Notes: generated by a model not told the origin, from the sequence alone. Positions 23,442-33,323 are shown, numbered from the stretch's first letter. The stretch is 64,000 bases of DNA from Saturnia japonica (GCA_033032175.1 CM065314.1:310001-374000), one strand, 5' to 3'. Translations and numbers: made by a program.

Positions 23442-24521
23442 ATGGAACAGTACTCGGGGACGCATCGCGCATTTTGCGTACGAGCGTATTATCGTAATGG
23501 TGATTCAATAGTGACTGCTCAACGTCTCTATCGTGCGGAATATCGTACACGCCACGCGCCAAGTGACGATAGCATTAGGAAATGGATCAGGATGTTCGAG
23601 AATACAGGTGCGACAGTTAAAATTCAAAACTCTGGTAGTCCTCGTTCAGTTCGCGATGAAGAAACAATTGAAGAAGTTGAGGCGTCGGTTCGTCAAAATC
23701 CGTCTTTATCCATCCGAAAGCGAAGCCAAGCGTTGAACATCAAAAAATCGTCTTTACATTCGATTTTAAAGAAAGACTTACATCTAAAAGCCTATAAAAT
23801 TCAATTGGTTCAAGAATTGAAGGATACGGACTATGCTAATCGACTGAATTTTGCGAACGAAATGCTGCAGCGATTTAACAACTTTAACAACATACTGTTC
23901 AGTGACGAAGCAAATTTTCACCTGAATGGTCATGTTAATAAGCAGAATTGTCGGTACCGGGCAGTGGAGAATCCGAGACGAAAGCATGAACGACCCCTGC
24001 ATAGCCCAAAGGTCGTTGTTTGGGCCGCTATGTCTGCTAAAGGCATAATTGGTCCTTATTTTCGTGAAGATCAACGAGGCCGAGCAATTAATGTGAATAG
24101 TGACCGTTATTGCGATATGTTGCGAAATTTTTTGGTCCCAGAGTTGCAGGAGTTTGCAGGTTTCAACTCAAGAACGTGGTTCCAGCAAGATGGGGCCACT
24201 TGCCATACCTCAAATCACTCAATGGAAGTTGTTAACGAATTATTCCCTAATAAAGTCATTTCGCGAAGGGGTAACATCAACTGGCCTCCCAGAAGCCCCG
24301 ACCTTAGCCCGCTTGACTATTTTGCATGGGGATACCTTAAAAGTAAGGTTTATCAAAACAATCCGACGAATCTAACCCAGTTAAAGCAAAACATCAGGTC
24401 AGAAATGGCAGCAATATCGATAGCTATGTGTCAACGTGTTATCGCCAATCTTCGTTTCCGTTTAGAAGAGTGCCAGCAACGTAACGGTCATCATTTGGAT
24501 AACATCATCTTTTCCAAATAA
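23442..24521 (+). CDS. DD41D mariner transposase, intact
   Basis: Encodes a 359-residue cut-and-paste transposase of the IS630/Tc1/mariner superfamily, expected to bind the 32-bp ends and move the element between TA sites in the nucleus. Visible layout: a first helix-turn-helix at about residues 8-55 (FCVRAYYRNGDS ... RKWIRMFE), an SPRS linker near 66-69 in place of the usual GRPR, a second helix-turn-helix at about 75-115, then the RNase-H-like catalytic core. Catalytic acids are D155 in LFSDEANFH, D250 in FQQDGATCH and D292 in SPDLSPLDYF; 41 residues separate the last two, hence DD41D. Length fits the family (about 340-360). The first ATG lies 84 bp inside the left repeat, with no in-frame alternative upstream. 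No stops or frameshifts, unlike every other transposase in the window. Confidence 0.95.
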   Translation: MEQYSGTHRAFCVRAYYRNGDSIVTAQRLYRAEYRTRHAPSDDSIRKWIRMFENTGATVKIQNSGSPRSVRDEETIEEVEASVRQNPSLSIRKRSQALNIKKSSLHSILKKDLHLKAYKIQLVQELKDTDYANRLNFANEMLQRFNNFNNILFSDEANFHLNGHVNKQNCRYRAVENPRRKHERPLHSPKVVVWAAMSAKGIIGPYFREDQRGRAINVNSDRYCDMLRNFLVPELQEFAGFNSRTWFQQDGATCHTSNHSMEVVNELFPNKVISRRGNINWPPRSPDLSPLDYFAWGYLKSKVYQNNPTNLTQLKQNIRSEMAAISIAMCQRVIANLRFRLEECQQRNGHHLDNIIFSK

Positions 24522-24596
24522 TTCTCCAATTCATATGCTAATAATAAACAATAAACTTTTTTATTGCATACAAATAATTTTTGTTTCATTGAACTT

Positions 24597-24628
24597 ACAA
24601 ATACCCGATACCCTTTCTGGACACCTTG
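24597..24628 (-). repeat. right terminal inverted repeat of the mariner
   Basis: Exact inverse of 23326-23357, followed by TA at 24629-24630. It lies 75 bp after the transposase stop codon. Confidence 0.96.
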
Positions 24629-24709
24629 TATATAGCACTGACACAAAACTTTGGATAGCAAACTTTTTTATGATAAGTTGGATATTTCTGAAATATGTTT
24701 ACAATTTAA

Positions 24710-25046
24710 TTATAATTATATTAGTACGTCAGAAGAAAACTTCGGACACCTTTTTAAGCGTATTGCGTGTACGGAAGTCTGTGCGATTTGGCATAATTAA
24801 AGTTTATATGGAGGAGTGAAGATAGCCAAAATTTATCTGTAAATTAAATAAATTGATACTGCGAATCCGAACCCGAGCAGTGCCATTGAACTTAGACCCC
24901 CCAAAATATTGACATTGTCACTCAATGAAAAGTGCCAGCAAGTGATATAATAATCATTGTTTAGGTTCATACTGCAAATGTCATACAGAAAATAGTCTAT
25001 GATTAAAAAGTCGCCGGTCTAATTTCGATCATTGGGCGACCGCTAA
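24710..25046 (+). mobile_element. non-autonomous Helitron-like element, copy 2
   Basis: The longest uninterrupted family member. After an AT-rich start (TATATTAGTACGTCAGAAG) it carries the family blocks CGTATTGCGTGTACGGAA, GTGCCATTGAACTTAGACCC, AATATTGACATTGTCA and TAGTCTATGATTAAAAAGTC. Near the 3' end GTCGCC and GGCGAC can pair as a stem with a 19-nt loop, followed by CGCTAA before T; a hairpin close to a CTRR terminus is a Helitron trait. There is no Rep/helicase gene, so it would need help to move. It begins about 80 bp from the mariner's right end. Confidence 0.65.
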
Positions 25047-25377
25047 TAATTATCTATTATTTGACGGCATTTCGAACAAAGCGATGACGACGCGACGCGG
25101 CTTTACTTCCCACTTAGCTTCAGCCATTTTCAACACATGTACTATATTGGTTAGGTAGTCTATAGTAACATTGGCGACAGTATAGTAGATGATACGTAAG
25201 TAGTAAGTTTTTGTCAGCAGATCCGCTTCGTTAGCTCTGTCTGACGAGGGAAGCGCAAATTAGGGAGCGCAAACACTCACACGTAGTTCGTATAGGATAC
25301 GAGTGCAAACAGGAAAGTCGCAGACTAACGTCCGTGCGGGGGAGGGGATGGTGGTCGCCGTTTAGCCTGTCAATTAA
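25047..25377. other. unannotated sequence
   Basis: No gene or repeat recognised; moderately CpG-rich at about 25080-25130 and 25318-25350. Confidence 0.35.
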
Positions 25378-25627
25378 GGCCGTTTTCAATAACATACTTG
25401 AGTTTACTATCCCTGATTAGTACATATTGTTAAAAGTACTATCTTTAACTTAAGACAGATATCGGCTTCTCTCTTATCTATTCAAGCTATAAGATATGGA
25501 TATATATTATCTAGATACGGAAAACTATCCATTCATAGGTTATTTAAAAAAAAGTAAGAACAAAAGGTTATAATTATCTACCTTTAGTAACTGAAACGAT
25601 GGATAGTTAGGATATTGAAAATTGCTG
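25378..25627 (+). mobile_element. MITE, family 'GGCCGTTTTCAATAAC', copy A
   Basis: Terminal repeats GGCCGTTTTCAATAACAT on the left and, inverted, CAGCAATTTTCAATATCC on the right. The body matches 34806-35060 (+) and 50962-51207 (-): TACTATCTTTAACTTAAG, TATCGGCTTC, TTATCTATTCAAGCTATAAG, ATGGATATATATTATCTAGA, TTTAGTAACTGAAACGATGG. A TAA flanks both sides, compatible with a 3-bp target duplication as in PIF/Harbinger-type elements, but other copies do not confirm it. About 250 bp, no coding capacity. Confidence 0.7.
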
Positions 25628-26750
25628 TAAAACAGTAAAGTTTTCTATGTCTTTTTAAATTTAAACACTAGAAGGCAAGGGTAAAACACTAACGTGGATT
25701 GTTGACTCGTTTTATTGTCGGTTGTATTCCACCTCTATTGTACAGAATGTATTAAAAGTTGTTAAAATAATATTTGTATAGAAAAATATCTTAAATTAAT
25801 TTACGTAAAAGCTCAGATTGTACAATTAATTAAGTTGGGATACTTTTGCTTGATGGCTCCGTCTAGTGTTGTTCAGTTACAAACGAGCATAACTGTTAAT
25901 TCCATTTCCAAGAGAATTTTTATTCCATTACGAAAACAAAATCACAACATTTTTTAAGTAATATAAATATAGTGTAACAAAAGTTCAGGGTTCAAACTCT
26001 TTCCAGTAAATAGTATCTCGCTCCCCCCTCCCCCCAGCACTGGGGTCACTGCCCTTCCCACGTCATGTTATCACATCCGACAGCATTAATGACGCGTCAG
26101 CTCGCTCATTATGTGCCTATTTATCATGTAATAATTTTAAAGGGATATTTAAGTTCCCTGTTATCTTGACTTTAATCCTACATAAATAAAACTCGCTAGA
26201 CGTTTCTTAAATTTCATACATATATTGTTGCATGAGATTCTTCAAACTATTTACAGTTTTATTTATATTTCGAATCCTTAATAAATCTGCAGTTCTACCT
26301 ATACATGTAAATTTATCCAAATAACCTGTTAAAGGAACGTTTATTATAAGGACAATGATAATTATTTTTAAATTTTGATCTGTCTATGTGTTTATATGGC
26401 CGGCTTTTACTCAAAAGTGGCTCTATTGATTTCTATGAAATGTTTTAAGTAAACTTATTATGTATATTATTCTCTTTTGATAGTATAAAAATTAAAAAAT
26501 TACGAATGGAAGTAGTGATAAAAAAATTACAGGAAATAACATTTTATTAATTCTTCATTGATTTTGATGAAATTTTGAAGGCGGTAATTTATGTGTCTTT
26601 CCAGACCATAATAACAGTCAATAATATAATAAATTAAATACCTAATCATACTTTGTTTTAAATAAATTCTTAACCGATTTTTGTGAATTTTTATACATGT
26701 ACTTTATACAGGGGGAGTATATGTCATTCCTCAATTGATTTTTACTTATA
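25628..26750. other. unannotated AT-rich sequence
   Basis: No gene, RNA or known repeat. A CTCCCCCCTCCCCCC pyrimidine tract lies near 26021. Confidence 0.4.
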
Positions 26751-26754
26751 CGAA

Positions 26755-27125
26755 TTGTCAATAAACTACCCAAAAATATTAAAGAAGCTAAAACTATCTC
26801 AGCGTTTAAAAAACTATTAATAAAGTATCTAAAAAACTAAAACTAAATTACTAATAATTTACTAAACTAAATAACTAAACTAACAAGAAGCCACATCCAG
26901 TTCATAGTTGTCCATGTATTTTGCTAGTGTTGTGTTTCTGTATGGTCTTTTTATTATATTCTTTATCATATCTTCCTTCAATTTATTAATAAACATGCGA
27001 TGTTTCGCAATACGTTTGCTCGCCTGCTGCATATTTTTATATATTAAGAATATAATGTAATTTAATTTGTTCTCATGTAACTGAATTTCTGTAAATTCTT
27101 ATGAGAATAAAGATGTCTTTAAACC
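26755..27125 (+). pseudogene. non-LTR LINE 3' end (last ORF codons plus 3' UTR)
   Basis: At about 26760-26840 the + strand reads INKLPKNIKEAKTISAFKKL, then LIKYLKN and a stop. The tail 'LP-x-x-I-K ... AFK-x-L-K-x-YL' is the usual end of insect non-LTR reverse transcriptase polyproteins, after the RT and thumb. About 280 bp of AT-rich sequence follows, ending with GAGAATAAAGATGTCTTT, a polyadenylation-like signal at the expected 3' end. Everything upstream of the last 30 codons is missing or unrecognisable, as expected of a 5'-truncated insertion. Confidence 0.5.
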
Positions 27126-27500
27126 GAAAAATAAAATTACGAGACGAAAATAATTACATACAGAGTGATAAACCCGTGCAGAGCCGCGGTGCACCGCTGG
27201 TATATTATATTTTTATTGTCTGTTTTACTATGCTATTGTCTAAATGACATGTAAAATATAACTAGAATTACATTTAAACGATGATGTCATGGAGACGGCT
27301 TAATAATAATTTGTCACGAATATTCCGAAGAATTACGAAAAATATTAGCAATAAATATGCCGTCATCCTTTGGAACCTGTGGCGAGTGCCGACTGCCGAT
27401 GCGAGCCTGTTAGCGTATCGTGGTATAAATAACACCTCTTTAGTCATTCTGAAATTAATTCAATGGTATGTATTGCAATGTGTATTGTTAAATTGTGACT
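27126..27500. other. unannotated sequence
   Basis: No gene was found; a 73-codon frame at 27281-27502 has no recognisable domain. Confidence 0.35.
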
Positions 27501-27504
27501 GAAA

Positions 27505-28612
27505 AAATCAAAATCAAAATAATCTTTATTCAATGTAGGCCGTAAGGAGGCACTTATGAACGTCAAAACACTACTGCCGGTTCGGAAAAATATCCCAGAC
27601 ATCGAGAAGAACCGGTAAGAAACTCAATCGGGTTTATCTTTTTTTTGTTTTTAATTTAGGCCGTAAGGAGGCACTTATGAACGTCAAAATACTACTGCCG
27701 GTTCGGAAAATATCCCAGACATCGAGAAGAACCGGTAAGAAACTCAATCGGGTTTATTTTTTTTTTGTTTTTAATTTAGGCCGTAAGGAGGCACTTATGA
27801 ACGTCAAAATACTACTGCCGGTTCGGAAAATATCCCAGACATCGAGAAGAACCGGTATGAAACTCAATCGGGTTTATCTTTTTTTTGTTTTTAATTTAGT
27901 CCGCAAAGAGGCACTTATGAACGTCAAAATACTACTGCCGGTTCGGAAAATATCCCAGACATCGAGAAGAACCGGTATGAAACTCAATCGGGTTTATCTT
28001 TTTTTTGTTTTTAATTTAGGCCGCAAAGAGGCACTTATGAACGTCAAAACACTACTACCGGTTCGAAAAAATATCCCAGACATCGAGAAGAACCGGTAAG
28101 AAACTCAATTGGGTTTATCTTTTTTTTAGTTTTTAATTTAGGCCGTAAGGAGGCACTTATGAACGTCAAAACACTACGCCGGTTCGGAAAATATCCCAGG
28201 TATCGAGAAGAACCGGTAAGAAACTCAATCGGGTTTATCTTTTTTTTGTTTTTAATTTAGGCCGTAAGAAGGCACTTATGAGCGTCAAAACACTACTGCT
28301 GGTTCGAAAAAATATCCCAGACATCGAGAAGAACCGGTAAGAAACCCAATCGGGTTTATCTTTTTTTTAGTTTTTAATTTAGTCCGTAAGGAGGCACTTA
28401 TGAACGTCAAAACACTACTGCCGGTTCGGAAAATATCCCAGGCATCGAGAAGAACCGGTAAGAAACTCAATCGGGTATATCTTTTTTTTGTTTTTAATTT
28501 AGGCCGTAAGAAGGCACTTATGAGCGTCAAAACACTACTGCTGGTTCGAAAAAATATCCCAGACATCGAGAAGAACCGGTAAGAAACCCAATCGGGATTA
28601 TCTTTTTTTTGT
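27505..28612 (-). repeat. minisatellite, nine ~120-bp units, derived from a LINE 3' UTR
   Basis: Nine tandem units begin with (G)GCCGTAAGGAGGCACTTATG at about 27538, 27659, 27779, 27899, 28019, 28140, 28260, 28383 and 28502. Each holds CTACTGCCGGTTCGGAAAAT, CGAGAAGAACCGGTAAGAAA and a T run. The same module occurs once at about 62850-62990, directly after the end of a LINE ORF on the minus strand, so it is that LINE's 3' UTR. The array opens with TCAAAATAATCTTTATTCAA, the LINE's 3' terminus, and closes with the UTR segment GTTAACTGTACAAAT. Units 6-7 and 8-9 share private variants (CCCAGG-ATCGAG, then GAGCGTC and CTGCTGGTTCG), showing a later two-unit duplication. Frames of 60-140 codons inside are not genes. 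Confidence 0.92.
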
Positions 28613-28635
28613 TAACTGTACAAATGTTAATTACA

Positions 28636-28890
28636 GTACGTTAGCCTAGTGGCTAATGTGTATATGCGACTGTTATGCTCTAGATCTTAGGTCCGATTTC
28701 CTGATCCAGCAAAGTGTTATTGAGGTTTTCTATGAAATTCTCAGTAGCAGCTCGTTTGGCTTTGTGCCCGATTAACGGCAATAGGCTCGCCCCCTATTAC
28801 ATGGGACCTGAAACATATCCGGCGAATTGTGGTTGGATCACCTCTGCCTAACACTTCGGGAATACAAGCTTGATAGTATGTTATGTAACT
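28636..28890 (+). mobile_element. tRNA-headed SINE, copy 1
   Basis: The head TTAGCCTAGTGGCTAATGTG resembles a tRNA A box, and GGTCCGATTTCCTGATCC a degraded B box, so it derives from an RNA polymerase III transcript. The body (AAAGTGTTATTGAGGTTTTC, GTGCCCGATTAACGGCAA, CCCCCTATTACATGGGACCT, CACCTCTGCCTAACAC) matches a second copy at 50000-50255. This body is a common lepidopteran SINE. Non-coding; it depends on LINE machinery. Confidence 0.75.
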
Positions 28891-29379
28891 TCATAGTTAC
28901 GAATAGAGCGTTTAGCTTGCGTTACGCAATTTATCATAGGTTTTTTTAGGTAAGATTTCTTTGGTCTCGAAAAATGTTGAATATATGATATCTTCTACGG
29001 TATTCATTGAAATGGACAACTGTAAAGCACAATCTTAATATACATTAAATGCCAAAATAACTAATAAACTTATCTAGATAAAGATTAATAGTGAATTGGA
29101 GAAAACAGCTTCGCAAATAATATAATATTTTAAATAATTCTGTTGAAAATAAAAATAATTACTGTGAATCAATCTTAGTAAATAAACATATGCCATGGCG
29201 GACTCTTCTCTAGGCCTTTTGAAGCACTACAATTATTTAGAACATTATTTTGTAGTATCTCATATAGTTTAGCCAGCGTAAGCTATATAAGCGGCTGAAA
29301 ATCATTTTTTGACGACGAAATTACAAATCATTGAATTCTATCTACTATACAAAAACTTAATTGGAATGTATTGTATATA
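28891..29379. other. unannotated sequence
   Basis: AT-rich; no gene or repeat recognised. Confidence 0.4.
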
Positions 29380-29515
29380 TACACCTTCCATAAAATTCTC
29401 TAAATGTTATTGAAAACCGCATTAAAATCCGTTGCGTAGTTTAAAAGATCTAAGCGTACATAGTGACAGACAGACAGCGGAAAGCCACTTTATTTTATAC
29501 TATGTATAGATAGAT
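29380..29515 (+). repeat. RTE-like LINE 3' tail fragment
   Basis: The order 'AAAACCGCATTAAAATCCGT ... GTAGTTTAAAAGATCTAAGC ... GACAGACAGACAGCGG ... TTTATACTATGTATAGAT' is one I recognise as the 3' end of a common lepidopteran RTE-type LINE. No coding part is present, so this is a short truncated insertion. Confidence 0.5.
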
Positions 29516-29589
29516 ACATAAATGTACAATAGTAGGTCCTTACATATAAAATTAGCGTTTTATATGCAAAAAGTAAAAGAAAAAATATG

Positions 29590-29915
29590 AAATTATACAT
29601 TTCATCAATCGAAGTACATTTTATACTATTATTATCTATGCAGTTTCGCTATTTTATAGGTAACATTGATTCCATTGCTGACAAATTGTGGGAGCGAGAA
29701 TTAATAAATTCTTTAAAGGCGGTTTGGACAGCCTCATCGGAATTGAATTTTTTTCCTTGCAAGAAATTGTCCAGATTCCGAAGAAAATGGTAATTTGTTG
29801 GAGCAAGTTCCGGAGAGTATGGTGGATGTTGCAGACCTTCCAACCGCAGTTCCTCTAATTTAGCGACTGTTTGTCGTGAAATACGGAGTCTAGCGTTGTC
29901 CTGAAGCAGCAGTGA
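29590..29915 (-). pseudogene. DD34D-type mariner transposase C-terminal remnant
   Basis: Reads on the minus strand as LLLQDNARLRISRQTVAKLE, then HPPYSPELAPTNYHFLRNLD and NFLQGKKFNSDEAVQTAFKE, continuing with a stop to NCIDNN. This is the classical mariner C-terminus (normally HPPYSPDLAP-S/T-DYHFF). Substitutions destroy it: SPD is SPE, and the catalytic D of TDY is N. The second catalytic residue (QDNAR) is kept. The element is cut off just beyond it at about 29915; the N-terminus and inverted repeats are gone. It belongs to a different subfamily from the DD41D elements. Confidence 0.85.
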
Positions 29916-30084
29916 GTGGGCTAGAGAGATTGACCAGTCTCCCAGATTCCCATCCCAAGTCGAGTATTTTCACGCCTCTGTCTAGCGGAACTGGGTTATT
30001 GTAGAAGGCTGAAATTCTGTTTACTAAGACTACTCATGGAACCCTACATCAATGTTTTCAAATTTACAGCTTCGTCTGTTTAGC

Positions 30085-30420
30085 AGTTATAGGGGTCCAA
30101 ATTTACGAAAATTCGACACTGACTCACTCATGATTATCAAAATAGAAGTAGTACTTCCCCAATACTTAAAGAACTGAAATTTAGCACAGAGATAGGGTTT
30201 AATACCCACATAAAGGAAAAATGATCGAAATTTGGATTTTCGAAGATCTGATCCTGGCGTGAAACCCAAGAGCCCAGCCAAACTATTAATGATAACGATA
30301 TACCATCATAGAAAAAATGATTTAATATAATGAGAGTTTTCTTATGTCATATGGAAATCGTAGGTCTGGAGTACTTAATGTGGAACACTAAGAGCCCCAC
30401 TAAACTATTAGAACTATCGA
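30085..30420. repeat. probable dispersed repeat, internally duplicated
   Basis: Two related segments follow each other: one with 'CCCAAGAGCCCAGCCAAACTATTAATGATA' layout at about 30264-30300, the other with 'CTAAGAGCCCCACTAAACTATTAGAACTAT' at about 30389-30418. The surrounding text (CATGATTATCAAAATAGAAG, GGTTTAATACCCACATAAAG) looks like a repeat I have seen in moth genomes. Function, family and ends are unknown. Confidence 0.4.
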
Positions 30421-30596
30421 AATGCCGCCTTAGTAAAAGTTATTCAATCTGATAAGAATTTGCTAATGGTCCACAAAAATCTAAGATCAGGCAAACTGTA
30501 AAAGATATTGAAAACATGTCGCTTTATTGAAAATGAGTTCAGAACTGAAGCCCCCGATCAGATATATTGTTTTCTAAGCGCAGCGTCAAAGCGAGC

Positions 30597-30689
30597 TGAC
30601 GCGCGTTCATGTGAACGGATTGTGTATAATAGTAGAAAGTCTAGGTGCGCGTTATTAAAACGTGCGTTGACGCGCGTTCATATGAACGG
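30597..30689. repeat. pair of 22-bp GC-rich repeats with palindromic core
   Basis: TGACGCGCGTTCATGTGAACGG (22 bp; 30597-30618) recurs with one change at 30668-30689, where the core becomes the perfect palindrome GTTCATATGAAC. The intervening 49 bp include a second CGCG-rich segment. They could be part of a small element or two copies of a protein-binding site. Confidence 0.6.
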
Positions 30690-31040
30690 GGCCTAGGGGA
30701 AAACATTAAGAGCAATATACACAATCAGCATGATAGGCCTTTTTTGCAGCACATTTTCAACTTGAGGGTAGCTAGCTGCCGCCGCGGGCATTAGAAAACG
30801 CCGTACCACCATGATGTGCGTTCATTACGATGTTTTCCTTCATCGCAAGCTCAGCTTATTGCAGGGATTCGGACTCACATCCATCGACAAAATGTCCGTA
30901 CAATGGTTAGAGCCATTAAGCAATTGCTTCAAATTGATAAAAATATCTAAAATAAAATTCCTATAAATTAACAATATTGTTTCACTTTTTTTACGTGAAA
31001 ATTCAGTAAAATTAGATAAAATTTCGCATATTTTACTAGG
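30690..31040. other. unannotated sequence with a short dispersed repeat
   Basis: 30757-30815 resembles 9898-9965 (CAACTTGAGGGT ... GTACCACCATG). Nothing else was recognised. Confidence 0.4.
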
Positions 31041-31043
31041 TTA

Positions 31044-31320
31044 TCATAGCTGCGCGGCGGTTTGTCCGCGACAATGATCTTTTTGCCGGTATGACGTAGA
31101 TGATAAGATAACACTAGTGGCGTTAGTTAACACAGATGCAGAACGACGCGACGTGGCGACGTCACGAAGGCCGTCAGCGTCACCCGCTAACCCCGCCGCG
31201 ACCCCTGCCTCACCGCCGCTGATAACAATAACCGCTATCGGTTCATGTTCGCCTAGTACTATTTCAGGACGTACACCGTGGAAAGCGCTTTTCCCCGTGA
31301 CGTGATACCGAACGAACCGC
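31044..31320. promoter_or_regulatory. GC-rich island with overlapping short frames on both strands
   Basis: Unusually GC-rich for the window (CGCGACGTGGCGACGTCACG, then a CCCGCCGCGACCCCTGCC run). A 123-codon frame on the minus strand (31044-31415) and a 62-codon frame on the plus strand (31117-31305) are both open. Stop codons are AT-rich, so GC-rich DNA stays open by chance. Neither peptide has a recognisable domain. It could be regulatory or a first exon; I cannot tell. Confidence 0.25.
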
Positions 31321-32500
31321 CGTAGCAGTATTTTGAGTCCATTGCTTGTTTTGCTTGTGACCTGAAGTGGTATAATAATAACATCTCGTAAAACGTATGG
31401 GTTAATGGATCGCATGTATTCTTGTCCTTATACATAGAGCGTGGCGGTCGGGAGATGGGAACATTGCCAGAAATTGCTCCCTAAGTGCACGATTCGCATA
31501 TGGTCTCTGTGTAGGAGGTACATGCTTCTCATGTTTTCAGTTAATAATGTTCGCATTTCTCTGCGTTCTGCTGCTTTGCATTGCGTTACTGCAACACAGC
31601 TTGCTATTATTAAAGCATTTCTTTTTTAAATTTAAATAAAAACTTTAGTTCTTAAAAAATGGTCCGGTACCAATTTTTTCATGTCCATTGATTGAGGATG
31701 TAAAGTAACGCTAATATATTAATATAATATATACCATAAAGTGCACAGTCTTCAACTGAAGTACATTTGTTTACAGACTGAATGCAAGTTACGTAAGTTC
31801 ACGCGATCGTTAATCTCGCAGTAACTGTGCTACTGGGTCATCAGTAATCTTTTGTTTAGCATATAGTTCGCGTGCGCTGCCAAAATAAAAAATTACAGTC
31901 TAACATTATCTAAATATTTTCAGTTCTGTTGTTAGTATTACTGAAGGTTATTTATTACCTAACCTAATACATAATTTGGCAAGGCAAGCGTATGAGAATG
32001 ATTCACAAACATCTCGGTTAAATACTTCATGTTTCTACAGCGGTCAGATTTATTCAGCTAACGAGTAGGTTTCGAGTTGTGTTGCATCAATAGATCCTCA
32101 TTTCTCCTCGGTCGCTACAGCTTTCCTCATTCTGTGCTGTATTTATCATCGGACTAATTGGTGATCAATTTGTATCATTGGCACCTTGTTATATAAAAAA
32201 GGAGAATTTTGATATTGATTTTTCATAACACGAAGTCATATCTTTGTGCCTGAGCAAGTATGGAGTGATTCTAGTAGGGTTTTTAGGTAATCACCAGACC
32301 GGATCAACTGAAAATTAAATTAATTTTAGATTAGCTGCCTGGAATTAATATGTACGACACATGATGGTGGTTCTCACAAGTACTGTACTATCCAAAAATA
32401 AGGTCTACCGCTGAGAGAATGGTTACATCGCAGTCGTCATGATTACACCGGTCTGCTGAAATGACCCTTCAAGCCTCGTTTAAAGGGCCATATACTATAC
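31321..32500. other. unannotated sequence
   Basis: No gene or repeat recognised. Confidence 0.4.
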
Positions 32501-33202
32501 TGTGTCTCAAAAGTATTCGACCTGTACCTGTAATTTCACACTGGGATTATTTTTCGTCATTCTGCTCATAGCATCCTTCCAAGTAATCCCTTAGTGGTGC
32601 TTCCACATCCTGATGCAATTCTGGTAAATGATTTTCGGAATGGCCATTACTGCATGCATCACATTCGTATCAACCGTCTCTTTGTCGTCAAACCGGTGTC
32701 ATTTGAGCGGCATTTTTAATTTTGGGATCAGCCAAAAGCTATTTCGGGACTGTACGGAGGCTGACGGAGCTGTTCAATATTGTGTTTTGCTAATAACTGT
32801 TGCATGAGGTTCGATGAATGCGCTATTATGGTGTAAAACCCAGTCGCCGCTCGTCTAACTTGTACAACTCTTTTATTTGAGTTTTGTTCATACAAGCATC
32901 TTCAAAGGCCTCCTGCATCATTTCGATGGTCTCTACACAACTCTTTACGAGTTTGGAGCAAAATTTTATGCAAATTCTTTGTTACGATCTCCGTCATTTT
33001 CAACGATAGCAAAATACGAGGAAGGCGAAATCGATAATGTACCTACGTAAAGATATGCTGCGTTCGAAATAACAAATCTCGTTGGTAGCCATGGTAGCTG
33101 ATGACTTCGTGAAGAGTCACTTGTTACGCTTGTACTTCATAAAGGTCATTCGGACGTTTTGGCGTGAAGTTATGGGTACGGGTCGGATACTTTTGGGACA
33201 CA
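32501..33202 (-). mobile_element. internally deleted mariner with degenerate inverted repeats
   Basis: About 42-bp imperfect inverted repeats bound it: the left end reads TGTGTCTCAAAAGTATTCGA and the right end, inverted, TGTGTCCCAAAAGTATCCGA. Minus-strand reading near the right end gives RICIKFCSKLVKSCVETIEM and MQEAFEDACMNKTQIKELYK, the N-terminal helix-turn-helix (HTH_48 type) of animal mariners. The sequence then jumps to the C-terminal part: a VLHHNSA remnant of the HHDNA catalytic motif, PKLKMPLK, HRFDDKETVDTNVMHAVMAI and NCIRMWKHH. The DNA encoding the middle of the catalytic core is missing and stops are frequent. At 702 bp against about 1.3 kb for a full element, it is dead and non-autonomous. 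Confidence 0.8.
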
Positions 33203-33323
33203 CCTCTTACGTATATAATAGAATGGAGAGGTGAGTGGCCTAATTCCACTAGACTTACTTAATCAACTAAATTACTTTCACTAGTGTCATTACATAAAAT
33301 ATTAAAATGTTACGAAATCGTTA

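Larger units (their letters stand above)
23326..24628 (+). mobile_element. complete mariner (DD41D) transposon
   Basis: A 1303-bp element bounded by perfect 32-bp inverted repeats: 23326-23357 starts CAAGGTGTCCAGAAAGGG, and 24597-24628 is its exact reverse complement. Each end is flanked by TA (23324-23325 and 24629-24630), the target duplication of the Tc1/mariner superfamily. It holds one uninterrupted transposase gene of 359 codons. Identical repeats and an intact gene imply recent insertion and possible activity. The DD41D spacing places it with the 'rosa'/Visitor-type mariners known from insects; that placement is inference from spacing, not from a tree. Confidence 0.96.

Noticed and set aside
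23784..24074. Frames inside the mariner (23784-24074 minus, 23533-23736 and 24100-24375 plus)
   Set aside because: Shadows of the transposase gene in other frames, with no independent motif.
27677..28099. 140-codon repetitive frame (MNVKILLPVRKISQTSRRTG...)
   Set aside because: Reads through minisatellite units of 120 bp, a multiple of three. The DNA is a LINE 3' UTR and the frame is on the strand opposite to the LINE.
28636..28890. tRNA gene at the SINE head
   Set aside because: A and B boxes are degraded, the cloverleaf does not close and a SINE body follows.
31044..31415. 123-codon minus-strand frame as a gene
   Set aside because: Lies in a GC-rich island open on both strands; no domain, no splice-site support.
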